A DNA stretch of 64,000 bases from Nitrospinota bacterium (GCA_016208975.1 JACQXA010000004.1:1949941-2013940); one strand, 5' to 3'; positions 34,932 through 43,985 are shown, counted from the stretch's first letter. Numbers and translations: made by a program. Notes: generated from the sequence alone by a model not told the origin.

Positions 34932-35603
34932 ATGGCTGTTCGCTCGAAAATACTGGTTCTAACCTTCTCTATAATAACCGGTTTCACCGGCTCCGCGTTT
35001 TTGACTGCCTGTAGCGGAAGCAGTTCCGGCGACTCGTCAGCCTCGGATTCTTCCGGCTCCAGCCAAACGGCGGTTTATCCCATGTTCGCCGACTCGAATA
35101 GTAACGGCGTAAACGACTATTTCGAACAATCCACCCATGATTCAGGCTCCACGGCCCGCATGGGCGGCGCCGCGCTTCACGGCCACAGTTTTGTGGACAA
35201 CGATGGCGACGGCATTTGCGATTACGCCCAGAACGGCTCCAACACCTGGCACGGGCCGGGATTTGTGGACGAGAACGGCAACCACGTTTGCGACTATTGG
35301 GAGAGCGGCCAGCCACAATTCGGCATGGGCGGCGGCATGATGTTCGCCGACCAGAACGGCAACGGCCTTAACGATTACGCCGAAAACCAGACCCACATGG
35401 GTTACGGCCATGATTACGTTGATTTGGACGGCGACGGTGTGTGCGACTATGCCCAGAACGGCGAAGTCTCCATGTACCACGGCCCCGGGTTCACCGATGA
35501 AGATGGCGACGGCATGTGCGACTTCTGGCAGTCCGGCGGCAGGGGCTACATGGGCGGTGGCGGAATGGGCGGCCAGGGCGACGGCGGGATGATGGGTTAT
35601 TGA
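34932..35603 (+). CDS. Lipoprotein with six EF-hand-like calcium loops
   Basis: A 223-residue protein with a signal peptide and lipobox LTACS. After a Ser-rich linker come about six copies of a short calcium-loop motif: DSNSNGVNDY, DNDGDGICDY, DENGNHVCDY, DQNGNGLNDY, DLDGDGVCDY and DEDGDGMCDF. These resemble DxDxDG loops of thrombospondin-3/dockerin type and often carry a cysteine just before an aspartate. The C-terminus is a Gly/Met-rich tail. It likely binds calcium on the outer membrane or cell surface. A 104-base gap separates it from the OadG gene, so it may have its own promoter. I know of no named orthologue. Confidence 0.8.
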   Translation: MAVRSKILVLTFSIITGFTGSAFLTACSGSSSGDSSASDSSGSSQTAVYPMFADSNSNGVNDYFEQSTHDSGSTARMGGAALHGHSFVDNDGDGICDYAQNGSNTWHGPGFVDENGNHVCDYWESGQPQFGMGGGMMFADQNGNGLNDYAENQTHMGYGHDYVDLDGDGVCDYAQNGEVSMYHGPGFTDEDGDGMCDFWQSGGRGYMGGGGMGGQGDGGMMGY

Positions 35604-35655
35604 TATCCAATAGCCGGGGGCTACCTTTCAAGGACTAGTTAGCCCTGCCACTCTT

Positions 35656-36024
35656 TCATAAAGCCCTGCATGCCGCTACAAAGGCCTTTGCATTAGAGAG
35701 CGTTTCTTCCGCCTGACTGGTTTGTACAGGAGGGGAAGGAAAATAATCGGAGAATGCCCTTGCGTCGAAGGCCGCCCGGAAATATTCATGAAACCGTTTT
35801 TCTAGGCGGCCGCTCTTGATAAATGTTTCCCCGAACGCGCTGATAATGCCTTTGTGCGAAGATCTCTCAATTCCTTCCATCAACAGTACGGCAGTGGCGG
35901 CATGGAACATGGCGTAATAAGCGCGGCTTACGCTGTCTGCCGGATGGTTGTTGTGGAGGTTTTCTTCCGCTACGGCCAGCAGTTCGTCAGCTCTTGTAAG
36001 ATGATTTTTCGTTTCCTCGCTCAC
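35656..36024 (-). CDS. HEPN-domain protein (toxin-type)
   Basis: A 122-residue all-helical HEPN protein. The motif SRAYYAMFHA holds the conserved Arg-x-His pattern of the HEPN RNase active site. The start is a GTG that overlaps the preceding MNT stop (GTGA), the common arrangement of MNT/HEPN toxin-antitoxin pairs. In characterised pairs the MNT partner silences HEPN by adding AMP groups. Whether this copy is active is unknown. Confidence 0.82.
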   Translation of the reverse strand: MSEETKNHLTRADELLAVAEENLHNNHPADSVSRAYYAMFHAATAVLLMEGIERSSHKGIISAFGETFIKSGRLEKRFHEYFRAAFDARAFSDYFPSPPVQTSQAEETLSNAKAFVAACRAL

Positions 36025-36350
36025 GCCGCTATCCCGTCTCTAAAGATGCTCCTATGGATGGCGAATGGATGGTTTGCCCATTCTTCCTCGGAAATAAAGA
36101 GCGCCGATATAAGCGTGTTTTCCCTGAGACATAAGTCCGAAAGCAAACTGTTTACCCGTCTGGCTTCATCAGACCGGTTCAAAGCACCAGTTAAAACGAT
36201 TGCCACATCAATATCGGAATCTTCCGTAGCCTCATCCCGCGCATGGGAGCCGTAAAGATAAACACCTTTCAACCGCCCACCGTACACGCTGAACAGTTTG
36301 CCGCGCAGATCCCGGACAATTCTTAATGCGTTTTCCTTGCGAACGGTCAT
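36021..36350 (-). CDS. MNT-type nucleotidyltransferase-domain protein (antitoxin-type)
   Basis: A 109-residue minimal nucleotidyltransferase. The signature is LYGSHARDEATEDSDIDVAI, with GSxxR and the SDxD pair that binds metal. It is immediately upstream of, and overlaps, the HEPN gene, so the two are an MNT/HEPN pair. It is expected to neutralise the partner by AMPylation. The two genes and the adjacent DUF6680 gene are AT-richer than the flanking sequence. Confidence 0.85.
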   Translation of the reverse strand: MTVRKENALRIVRDLRGKLFSVYGGRLKGVYLYGSHARDEATEDSDIDVAIVLTGALNRSDEARRVNSLLSDLCLRENTLISALFISEEEWANHPFAIHRSIFRDGIAA

Positions 36351-36415
36351 GGCGACTTTAGCTTTTCCTGATATTTATTGTGAAGCTCACCATCATTGAC
36401 TCGGCTTAATGTAGC

Positions 36416-36976
36416 TTAAACCCCGGTTTTATCTTTCCTGTTTGCAACGGAAACTGGAATGGATTTCTCTTTAATAATGGAGCCTAGCAACCCCAAAATT
36501 CCTTTTCGTATCAAATTCTTTTCGAAAGTTTCCTCGAAATGTCCTCTGGGCAAATATGCGGCTCTTTTTAAATGAACCTTATCAAATTTATATCCGAGCG
36601 TTTTCGCCATTTCATAAAGCAAATCAGATAACCTGTCTTTTGCTTCCTCTCTTTTCGTATCCAAAAGGTTTTGAAAATTTGGCATGGATTGGTTTTGGGG
36701 GAAATTTGCATAGCAATCAAGCAATGCCTTCCATAGCTCTCTGACAGATGAATTATCGTAATATTCGATATCAATTTTATTTAATGCTTCAACATGTTCT
36801 TGAGATAGCGGCGTTGCCCTTGTAGCCATTAAAGTGGTGAATATATCTATCTTGCGCTGTTTTTTTTCTCTCTTCCGTTGAATGATTGATTCTGCTTGTA
36901 TCGCCAGAATTGGAGCGGCTATTATAGCGATAATAGTTATCCAGTCATGAGCGCTCATTTCACCGATCCATTCCAT
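36416..36976 (-). CDS. DUF6680-like membrane-anchored protein
   Basis: A 186-residue protein with an N-terminal transmembrane helix (about 10-30, ITIIAIIAAPILAIQAE) then a basic region and a helical cytoplasmic domain. IFTTLMATRATPLSQEHVEAL resembles the DUF6680 family as I recall it. The base composition is strikingly AT-rich (about 40% GC by eye) against its neighbours, and codon use differs. It lies beside the MNT/HEPN pair, so the island may be horizontally acquired. The function is unknown. Confidence 0.65.
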   Translation of the reverse strand: MEWIGEMSAHDWITIIAIIAAPILAIQAESIIQRKREKKQRKIDIFTTLMATRATPLSQEHVEALNKIDIEYYDNSSVRELWKALLDCYANFPQNQSMPNFQNLLDTKREEAKDRLSDLLYEMAKTLGYKFDKVHLKRAAYLPRGHFEETFEKNLIRKGILGLLGSIIKEKSIPVSVANRKDKTGV

Positions 36977-37015
36977 GATAGTAAAATTTTACCTATTCTT
37001 CTTCGGGCTGTAAAT

Positions 37016-38161
37016 TCAAAACGGAAAATCCACATGATCAACGCCATGTTGTTTCATGAAATCCTTAATAGCGTCCATGAAGCTGTTTTTGAATTCCAGC
37101 GAGGAAAACCGCTCCGACGATTTTCTGCATGCTCCTGCAATAAAAGATGAGAACTCTTCTTCGAAAGTTTCCAACGCCTCTTCAAGCCCATCCACCGTCT
37201 GCTCAAGGAAGAACACGCCGGTGGGGTTTCTGCCATCGGGATTATCCAGCGGGGTAACCGTTTCAGCCTGGCCGCCACGGCCATAGGCCACCACCGGCGC
37301 GCCGCAGGCCATGGCCTCCACGGGGATTATGCCGAAATCCTCCTCGCCGGGATACACCAGGGCTTTGGCGGCCCTATATAGTTCCCGCAGGCGTTCACGG
37401 CTGGCTCCGGATTCGAAAACTATGTTCGGCCCGGCCATTTTCCGCAGACGCGCCCCGTCTTCCCCGGAGCCCACTATCCGGAGAGGTTTTCGATTGGCGT
37501 TGAAAGCCTCGATGGCCAAATCAACTCTTTTATATGGCGCGAACGCGGAGACCATAAGGTATTCGCCGCCCCGCTCCCCGTTTCCGGGAGTGTAAAATTC
37601 CACATCCACCGGCGGGTAAATAACATCCGCCTCGGCCCCATACCATCGTTTTATCCGTTCCCTCACATGATGGGAAATGGCCACGAATTTTTTAACGCGC
37701 CCGGCGGTTCTCACATCCCATCGGCGAAGATACGGCATCACCGAGGCTATGGCCCAAAGGGTGGGAGGGGAGAACCGGTTTGGATTGAAATATTGGGGGT
37801 ACATGTCCCACGCGTAACGCATGGGGGTGAAACAGTAGCAAAGATGGGGCGCGCCGCCGGGTTTGATGCCCTTCGCCACGCAATGGCTGGAGGACAGAAC
37901 CATGTCGTACCCTTCCAGCTTGAACGACTCGATAGCGGAGGGCATCAGGGGCAAATACCACCTGTACTTTTTCTCCACGGCGGGCATGTTTTGAAGGAAC
38001 GAGGTGTAAATCCGCCGGTTCTCGATGGTCTTCGACACGGAGCCTTTAACGTGAAGGAGGGTGTATAGGTCCGCCTCCGGGAACATGCGGCAGAATATCT
38101 CCAGCACGTTCTCGCCGCCGCGCATGCCGGTGAGCCAATCGTGAACCAGCGCCACTTTCAT
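37016..38161 (-). CDS. Glycosyltransferase family 4
   Basis: A 381-residue GT-B protein. The N-terminus [21 protein letters not shown] is characteristic of GT4 mannosyltransferase-like enzymes. The C-terminal donor-binding region shows LMVSAFAPYKRVDLAI, the EX7E-like element in EEDFGIIPVEAMACGAPVVAY and GRGGQAETV. It acts in the cytoplasm on lipid-linked glycan. It overlaps the neighbouring GT4 by four bases (ATGA), so the pair is translated together. Confidence 0.92.
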   Translation of the reverse strand: MKVALVHDWLTGMRGGENVLEIFCRMFPEADLYTLLHVKGSVSKTIENRRIYTSFLQNMPAVEKKYRWYLPLMPSAIESFKLEGYDMVLSSSHCVAKGIKPGGAPHLCYCFTPMRYAWDMYPQYFNPNRFSPPTLWAIASVMPYLRRWDVRTAGRVKKFVAISHHVRERIKRWYGAEADVIYPPVDVEFYTPGNGERGGEYLMVSAFAPYKRVDLAIEAFNANRKPLRIVGSGEDGARLRKMAGPNIVFESGASRERLRELYRAAKALVYPGEEDFGIIPVEAMACGAPVVAYGRGGQAETVTPLDNPDGRNPTGVFFLEQTVDGLEEALETFEEEFSSFIAGACRKSSERFSSLEFKNSFMDAIKDFMKQHGVDHVDFPF

Positions 38162-39231
38162 CGTACAGCCGCCTCGTAAACTTCCAGCGTGGCCTCGGCC
38201 ATTTTGCGCCAGGAGAAGATTTTCACCCGCTCATGTCCTTTCCGCGCAAGTTCCGCGCGGTAACGGTTGTCCATGGCGATCTCCCGCAGTTGATAGGCCA
38301 TGGACTCATAATCGTCCGGATCCACCAGAACAGCGGCGTCCCCCACCACTTCCGGGATGGAGGAGCGGTTCGAGGCCACTACCGGCGTTCCGCAGGCCAT
38401 GGCCTCCAGCGGTGGCAGGCCGAATCCTTCATGGTATGAGGGAAACAAAAGGGCCGCGGCCCCGGAATAAAGAGCGGCCATCCGGGTTTTATCCACAAAG
38501 TCCACAAACGTTACCCGCGATCCGAACTTTTCAAAAATTTTCCGCGCCTCCGGCCGCGTCCTGCCAGCGATGGCGAACCGGAACGAATTATCCAACCTGT
38601 TCAAAACTTCCGCTACGGCTTTTTGATTTTTGTGGGGCCGGTCGGAGCCTACGAAAAGGAAATAGCCTGGCTGTATGCCCATCTGGCTCAGCGTGGAAAT
38701 AATCACCGGCTCCGGCGGTCTGGTAAAATCGCCTCCTCCACCGTTAGGGATAACCCGGATTTTGTCTCCCCTCGCCTCGAACAATTCGACCAAATCCTCT
38801 TTCGTCCGTTGCGAGACGGTGATCACCGCCCGCGCCCGTTTCACCGCGGAGCCTATCATTACGCGCGCGTAGGTTCTTGCGGCGAATCCGTAAGAAGGGT
38901 CAATGACATGGATTGCGTCGTGGACGGTGACCACGGCTGGGGTTTTCATGAAATAAGGCAGGACATAATGGGGAGCGTGGAAAATGTCCAGCCGTTGCCC
39001 GTCCGCGTTCCGGGCCAGAGTCCAATGCTCTTTTAGGGAGTATTTCGGGGCGGGCTCAATTATTTTAGTGACGCGCTCTTCTGGATAGGCCAGCCGGTCA
39101 AAATCTTCCGGGGTCACGAACAGGACGTAATGATGGCCGCCATCAACCTCCAGAAGGTTGTCCACGAGGTTTGAAATGTGCCGTCCTATGCCGGTGTCGT
39201 ATATTTTGCGGGCGTCGATTCCAATGCGCAT
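38158..39231 (-). CDS. Glycosyltransferase family 4
   Basis: A 357-residue GT-B protein and the first gene of the pair. [21 protein letters not shown] and [14 protein letters not shown] are typical. The EX7E motif is [20 protein letters not shown]. It resembles mannosyl- or rhamnosyl-type enzymes of surface polysaccharide synthesis. The last four bases overlap the start of the next GT4 gene. The exact sugar is unknown. Confidence 0.92.
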   Translation of the reverse strand: MRIGIDARKIYDTGIGRHISNLVDNLLEVDGGHHYVLFVTPEDFDRLAYPEERVTKIIEPAPKYSLKEHWTLARNADGQRLDIFHAPHYVLPYFMKTPAVVTVHDAIHVIDPSYGFAARTYARVMIGSAVKRARAVITVSQRTKEDLVELFEARGDKIRVIPNGGGGDFTRPPEPVIISTLSQMGIQPGYFLFVGSDRPHKNQKAVAEVLNRLDNSFRFAIAGRTRPEARKIFEKFGSRVTFVDFVDKTRMAALYSGAAALLFPSYHEGFGLPPLEAMACGTPVVASNRSSIPEVVGDAAVLVDPDDYESMAYQLREIAMDNRYRAELARKGHERVKIFSWRKMAEATLEVYEAAVR

Positions 39232-39310
39232 CTGGTCATTTTAGTGGGCGGGGGCCGCAAGTCAACAACTTGCGCTGACTGCGCGCCCGGGGCTATTCTC
39301 TTCGGGGCTG

Positions 39311-39355
39311 TATAATGATGATATTGAAAACCTGTCCGGCGGCCGGGCAGGTTTT
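39311..39355 (+). promoter_or_regulatory. Candidate -10 element followed by a terminator-like hairpin
   Basis: TATAAT occurs at 39311-39316, although I see no good -35. At 39327-39339 and 39343-39355 there is a 13-base stem (one G-T wobble) with a CGG loop, flanked by AAAA on the left and TTTT on the right, which resembles a bidirectional terminator. It sits in the divergent gap between the GT4 and DUF2062 genes, 37 bases before the DUF2062 start. An attenuator role or a terminator are both possible. Confidence 0.5.
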
Positions 39356-39391
39356 ATAAACGCCCGGGTTTGGCATGGAGAAGTTGCATTA

Positions 39392-39982
39392 ATGACATGG
39401 CGCGAGAAATGGTACGCCGCTCACGACAGGTACGAGCTTGTCAAGGCGCGGTTAAAGAAAAGGCTTCCAACCACAGGCCATGTGGAGAACAGCGCCATAT
39501 TCCGCTTTTTCGGCTCCACGCTTCTGCGGCGGGACTTGTGGAGTTTCAAGCCGGAGCCGCTGGCCCGGGGCCTGGGGCTGGGGCTGTTTGTGTCGGTGTC
39601 CCCGACCATGGGATTCCAATGGGTAGTGGCGGCCCTGCTAGTCCTCATTATCCCCGGCAACCTGCCCATAGCGCTGGCCGCCTGTCTTCTCACGAATCCG
39701 CTTACCACCCCGGCGGTGCTTTACGCTGAATATAAGATCGGAGAGTGGATACTCACATTCATGGGGTCCGCGCCTTTGCCGCCTTTCACCATGGACATAA
39801 ACATGTCCAACATCCGCGAAATAGTTTCCGACCTGGGGTTGGCTATAGTGGTTGGCTCGCTGGTATTAGGGGTCGTCCTGGGCGTGGGTGGTTATTTTGG
39901 CGTTCGCGGTTTCGTGGCCGTGGAGCGCAGGATCAAGCACTCCAAACTCCTGCACAAGCGAAAAACCAGAAAACCGGAATAA
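39392..39982 (+). CDS. DUF2062 domain-containing membrane protein
   Basis: A 196-residue protein. DUF2062 family features include ALLVLIIPGNLPIALAACLL, NPLTTPAVLYAEYKIGEW and a C-terminal transmembrane segment (VVGSLVLGVVLGVGGYFG). It has two or three transmembrane helices. The family is found near glycosyltransferase and envelope genes, with no proven function. It starts at an ATG preceded by GGAGAAG. It is followed 70 bases on by the DHH-CBS-nucleotidyltransferase gene. Confidence 0.88.
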   Translation: MTWREKWYAAHDRYELVKARLKKRLPTTGHVENSAIFRFFGSTLLRRDLWSFKPEPLARGLGLGLFVSVSPTMGFQWVVAALLVLIIPGNLPIALAACLLTNPLTTPAVLYAEYKIGEWILTFMGSAPLPPFTMDINMSNIREIVSDLGLAIVVGSLVLGVVLGVGGYFGVRGFVAVERRIKHSKLLHKRKTRKPE

Positions 39983-40051
39983 ACTGTTCCCGCCAGCCGC
40001 CAGCCGGTTAAAATTGTTAGTGGAAGAGATATTACCGGGAAGGGGCTTTAC

Positions 40052-42679
40052 TTGATAATCGTCACCACCCACCAGAACGCCGATTTCGACTGCGTGGCAT
40101 CCATGGCCGCCGCGCTGAAACTTTACCCGGACGCGTTCGTATTCTTCCCCGGAGCCCAGGAAAAAAACGTGCGCGACTTTCTGGCCCACGCCGATTACCA
40201 CCTGCCCATACTGCGCCACAAGAACCTGGACTTGAAACAGGTTAAGGTTGTGGTAATGGTGGACGCCGCCGGGCGGGTGAAGCTGGGGCCATTGGATGAG
40301 CTGGCGGAGCGGGACGATGTGGAGTTCCACATTTATGACCATCACCCATTTTCAAAACCGGACCTGCCAAACATGCGCCCCACCATCCTTGAGCGGGGCT
40401 CCACCACCACCATCATGGTGGAGATTCTCCGGAAAAGGGGCATATCAGTAACCCCCATGGAAGCCACCCTGCTGATGCTGGGGATATACGAGGACACCGG
40501 TTCCTTAAGTTTCCCCTCCACCCGGTTTGAGGATTACGAGGCCGCAGGGTGGTTGTTGAAACAGGGGGCGGACCTGAACATGGTGTCCGACTACATGCGG
40601 CGCGAGCTTACCGCCGAGCAGGTGGACACGCTAAACAACCTTTTGAAGAACCTGGAGGCCCGGCGCATAGGCGGCCAGGCTGTGGCTGTGGCCGCCGCCA
40701 GCGTGGAACGGCACATCGGCGACATCGCCGCGCTGGCCCACAAGATAATGGACATAGAGAGCGTAAACTCCCTCTTCATCCTCGTTCAAATGGAGGGGCG
40801 CATACACCTGGTGGCCCGGAGCAGGGTGAAAGAGATTAACGCAGGGGCCGTGGCCGGGTATCTGGGCGGCGGGGGGCATCCCACGGCGGCGTCGGCCACT
40901 ATTAAGGACCTCACAATCCACCAGGCGGCGGAAAAGGTTTGGGAAGCCGTCCGGGACGCCATGGCGCAGGCCAACTTCGCGTCGGACATGATGGTGGAGC
41001 GGGTGATAACCGTAAAAAGCGGCGACTCCATAGAGGAAGCCGGGAAACTGATGACCCGGTACGACATTAACGGGATGCCGGTGATGGACCACAAGCGGGT
41101 GGCGGGGCTAATAACGAGACAAATCGTTGAGAAGGCCATCCACCATGGCATGGCGTCGCATCCGGTGGAAGAGCTGATGATAACCGAGTTCGCCACCGTG
41201 CATCCGGACACCCCCGCCCACGTGGTGGAAGACATCATGCTGGGTAGCCGTCAGAAACAGGCCCCGGTTGTGGACAGGGAGAGCGGGGCGCTGGTGGGGC
41301 TGTTATGCCGCGGGCAGGTGCTGGGCAGGCTGTACGGCGAGGCGGTGAGCAACAGGGTTTACGCCACCGGGGTGGCCCGGGCGCAACCGGCCATGCGCGA
41401 CGTGAGCGGCCTTTTAAGAGACAGGATGCCAGCGCCCCTGGCGCGGCTGTTGAACGTCATCGCCGATGTGGCCAACAAGAACAACTATGTGGCCTACCTT
41501 GCCGGGGGATGCGTGAGGGACCTGTTGTTGAGAATCCCCAATATGGACATGGACGTGGTGGTGGAAGGGGACGGCGCTGATTTCGCCAAGAAACTGGCCG
41601 CAAGGCTTTTGGGCCGTGCCCGGATCCATGAAAAGTTCAAGACCGCCGTGGTGGTCACCAGCGACGGATTGAAGATAGATGTGGCCACCGCCAGGCTGGA
41701 ATATTACACCCATCCGGCGGCGCTTCCAATAGTGGAGATGAGCGCCATAAGGAACGACCTGTACCGGCGCGACTTCTCCATAAACGCCATGGCCATCAGG
41801 CTGAACGGCGCAAGGCCCAACATGTTGCTGGATTTTTTCGGCGGCCAGGCGGACTTGAAAGACAGGGTCATCCGCGTGCTCCACAATCTGAGTTTCGTGG
41901 AAGACCCCACCCGGGCCTTCCGCGCCGTGCGGTTCGAGAGCCGGTTCGGGTTCTCCATCGGCAGGCAAACCCTCACTCTGCTAAAAAACGCCGTGCGGCA
42001 CGAGCTTTTTAACAGGCTTTCGGGGGCCAGGCTGTTCTCCGAGATTAAGGCCATACTCAACGAGCGGCGCCCGGTGGGGGCGGCCCGGCGGATGAAAGAG
42101 CTTGGCCTGCTCCGTTTCATCCATCCATCCCTTACCCTAACTCCGGAATCTGAAAGGGTTTTCGACAATGTAGAAGACCTGCTCACCTGGATGGCCCTGG
42201 CGTTTCCCCGCAGGCCGGTGAGGCCTTGGTTCGCCCGGCTCCTGGCCCTGCTGGACGGGCTGGAGGAAAACCACATAATGGAGATGGTGACCAGTTTCAG
42301 GCCCGCCGCCAAGGTGTTGAAAGAGTCCATGGAGTGCCGCAGGTTCGCAAAACTCGCCTTTGACGAGCCAGACCTGTGGAAAGAGCCGCCGCCATCCACC
42401 CTCCACCGGATTTTCGGAGAGCAGAAAGAGGAGGCGTTACTGTATTTCGCGGCCAAATCCAAAGACAGCCGGGTCACTAACGCGGTCACCAGGTACATAG
42501 GGGAAATTTCCGGCATTAAACCCTTGCTTAACGGGGAAGACATTATGGCTATGGGAGTGGCGCCGTCGCGGCGGCTGGGCGAGGCGTTAAGGGATATTTA
42601 CGGGGCCCAGCTGGATGGCAGGCTGTCTTCGCGGGAAGATGCCGTAAGAATGGCCAAAGAGATTTTAGGGCTTGGTTGA
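40052..42679 (+). CDS. DHH-CBS-CBS-tRNA nucleotidyltransferase fusion
   Basis: An 875-residue protein of four parts. A DHH phosphoesterase (about 1-200) has HQNADFDCVAS and DHHPFSK. A DHHA1 domain (about 200-310) has GGGGHPTAASA. Two CBS domains span about 310-440. A class II nucleotidyltransferase, as in CCA-adding enzymes and poly(A) polymerase (about 480-875), contains GGCVRDLLL and the metal pair in NMDMDVVVEGD, then RRDFSINAMAI. The start is TTG, with GGAAGGGG at the right distance. Similar fusions occur in other phyla and are annotated as A-adding tRNA nucleotidyltransferase. It probably completes tRNA 3' ends; the DHH part may trim or edit. The last 15 bases overlap the convergent ATP-grasp gene. 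Confidence 0.93.
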   Translation: MIIVTTHQNADFDCVASMAAALKLYPDAFVFFPGAQEKNVRDFLAHADYHLPILRHKNLDLKQVKVVVMVDAAGRVKLGPLDELAERDDVEFHIYDHHPFSKPDLPNMRPTILERGSTTTIMVEILRKRGISVTPMEATLLMLGIYEDTGSLSFPSTRFEDYEAAGWLLKQGADLNMVSDYMRRELTAEQVDTLNNLLKNLEARRIGGQAVAVAAASVERHIGDIAALAHKIMDIESVNSLFILVQMEGRIHLVARSRVKEINAGAVAGYLGGGGHPTAASATIKDLTIHQAAEKVWEAVRDAMAQANFASDMMVERVITVKSGDSIEEAGKLMTRYDINGMPVMDHKRVAGLITRQIVEKAIHHGMASHPVEELMITEFATVHPDTPAHVVEDIMLGSRQKQAPVVDRESGALVGLLCRGQVLGRLYGEAVSNRVYATGVARAQPAMRDVSGLLRDRMPAPLARLLNVIADVANKNNYVAYLAGGCVRDLLLRIPNMDMDVVVEGDGADFAKKLAARLLGRARIHEKFKTAVVVTSDGLKIDVATARLEYYTHPAALPIVEMSAIRNDLYRRDFSINAMAIRLNGARPNMLLDFFGGQADLKDRVIRVLHNLSFVEDPTRAFRAVRFESRFGFSIGRQTLTLLKNAVRHELFNRLSGARLFSEIKAILNERRPVGAARRMKELGLLRFIHPSLTLTPESERVFDNVEDLLTWMALAFPRRPVRPWFARLLALLDGLEENHIMEMVTSFRPAAKVLKESMECRRFAKLAFDEPDLWKEPPPSTLHRIFGEQKEEALLYFAAKSKDSRVTNAVTRYIGEISGIKPLLNGEDIMAMGVAPSRRLGEALRDIYGAQLDGRLSSREDAVRMAKEILGLG

Positions 42680-43696
42680 AGAAGGCCCCGGCAAAACGGG
42701 TTCGGCTTTTTGCTCGCTTATCTTCTTGAACCCGTTGGCCTCGAAAAGGCTCTCCTCGTAGCTCATCATCAGGAAGTTGTCCTTGAACTGGCCGATGGCC
42801 GGTTCGGGCCTTTCCCCCAACGCTTCCCGGATTATCATCTGGAAAAAATCCGCCCCGGCGGCCACCGTAAGCTGGATTGCGCCGGAGAACCTGGGGTTGA
42901 TCTCGAAAAAGGTTATATTGCCGTTGTCCGACTTGCACTGCATGTTTACAGGGCCGCAGATTTTGAGCTTTTCGCAGATTTCCTTGCACAGGTTTATTAT
43001 GGCGCTGTTATTCCTTGTCCTGCCCCGGTCGGACACTCCGGAGCGGATGACTATCCGTTCCCGGGGTACTATTGACAGTATTCTTCCATCCAGCCCGGCC
43101 AGCACGTCCACGGTGAATTCCTCGCCGGAGAGGTAATTTTGCACCACGGGATCCTTTACATAATTCACGAAAAACCGCAGTTCGGTCTCGTTGCGCACCT
43201 GATGGGCGCCAATGGAGCCCCGGCCCATCCTCGGCTTGATGAAAAGGGGATAGGACACTTTTGAATAATCCAGCTGGTCGGGCAATATGGTGTGGGCGAA
43301 GGGAAAACCGTTCTCGCTGAAAAATAGCGAGGTGTTGTATTTGTCGGTACAGATGCGCCCCACCTTTTCGTCGCACACCAGCGGTATCACGCCCGCGTCG
43401 GAAAAATCCTTCTTGCGCCTGCCGAAGGCCGGAAGCTCCTCGTCTATGGTGGGCACCACCATGCCGATGCCCTCCTTGCGGCAGATGTCCAGTATCGTGG
43501 GGATGTAGTCACGGGAGGTGGAAAGGGGGACAATGTGGAACTTGTCGGCGAATCGCAGGCCGGGGGACAGCCGGTCCGAATCGGTCACCTGTATCTGGCC
43601 GGACACTCCAAGGGCCGACATCGCCCGTTTGAATCCCCGGATCATTGCCACCCGGCGTGAGGCGGCTGTGACAAGAATGTTAAAATCGCCAGCCAT
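42665..43696 (-). CDS. ATP-grasp domain protein (carbamoyl-phosphate-synthase-like)
   Basis: About 343 residues. The N-terminus FNILVTAASRRVAMIRGFKR is the usual Rossmann-like preATP-grasp part; the ATP-grasp core has YPLFIKPRMGRGSIGAHQV and the metal-binding FFEINPRFSGA. The start ATG at 43696 gives MAGDFNILV; the frame is open upstream but not conserved-looking. The family ligates a carboxylate to an amine, often in peptide or sugar-modification pathways. The substrate is unknown. Its 3' end overlaps the convergent DHH-CBS fusion by 15 bases. It is divergent from the NYN gene across an AT-rich gap. Confidence 0.85.
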   Translation of the reverse strand: MAGDFNILVTAASRRVAMIRGFKRAMSALGVSGQIQVTDSDRLSPGLRFADKFHIVPLSTSRDYIPTILDICRKEGIGMVVPTIDEELPAFGRRKKDFSDAGVIPLVCDEKVGRICTDKYNTSLFFSENGFPFAHTILPDQLDYSKVSYPLFIKPRMGRGSIGAHQVRNETELRFFVNYVKDPVVQNYLSGEEFTVDVLAGLDGRILSIVPRERIVIRSGVSDRGRTRNNSAIINLCKEICEKLKICGPVNMQCKSDNGNITFFEINPRFSGAIQLTVAAGADFFQMIIREALGERPEPAIGQFKDNFLMMSYEESLFEANGFKKISEQKAEPVLPGPSSTKP

Positions 43697-43836
43697 GATT
43701 GATATCTTGAAACCTTCTCCCCCAAGTCGTTTTATACCGCCGCCGGATTCCCGTGGCGTACGGCGGTTCATTAATCTTAATCGCAGGCTAACGCCGTTTC
43801 CATAATAAAACGCTACCCGCGTCTCAACTATGGTTA

Positions 43837-43872
43837 TTCCGATGTTTAATGTATTATTATTAAATATCGGAA
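43837..43872. promoter_or_regulatory. Inverted repeat in the divergent gap (operator or hairpin)
   Basis: TTCCGATGTTTAAT (43837-43850) faces ATTAAATATCGGAA (43859-43872), with an eight-base spacer and one mismatch in 14. It lies in the 289-base AT-rich gap between the ATP-grasp and NYN genes, which otherwise holds no gene. It could be a regulator-binding site for both genes or an RNA hairpin. No regulator is adjacent. Confidence 0.45.
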
Positions 43873-43985
43873 AATATGACCGAATACTTGAACCTGCCCC
43901 AGGAAACATAGCGGGGCATTTTATTTATATAGCGTTTAAACCGCGCCTCAGGGCGCCATAAACAAAAGGAAAGGTTCCATACCTG

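Noticed and set aside
43697..43909. N-terminal extension of the second ATP-grasp gene
   Set aside because: Residues are not family-like, and the frame crosses the AT-rich inverted repeat region; MAGDFNILV at 43696 gives a normal family start.
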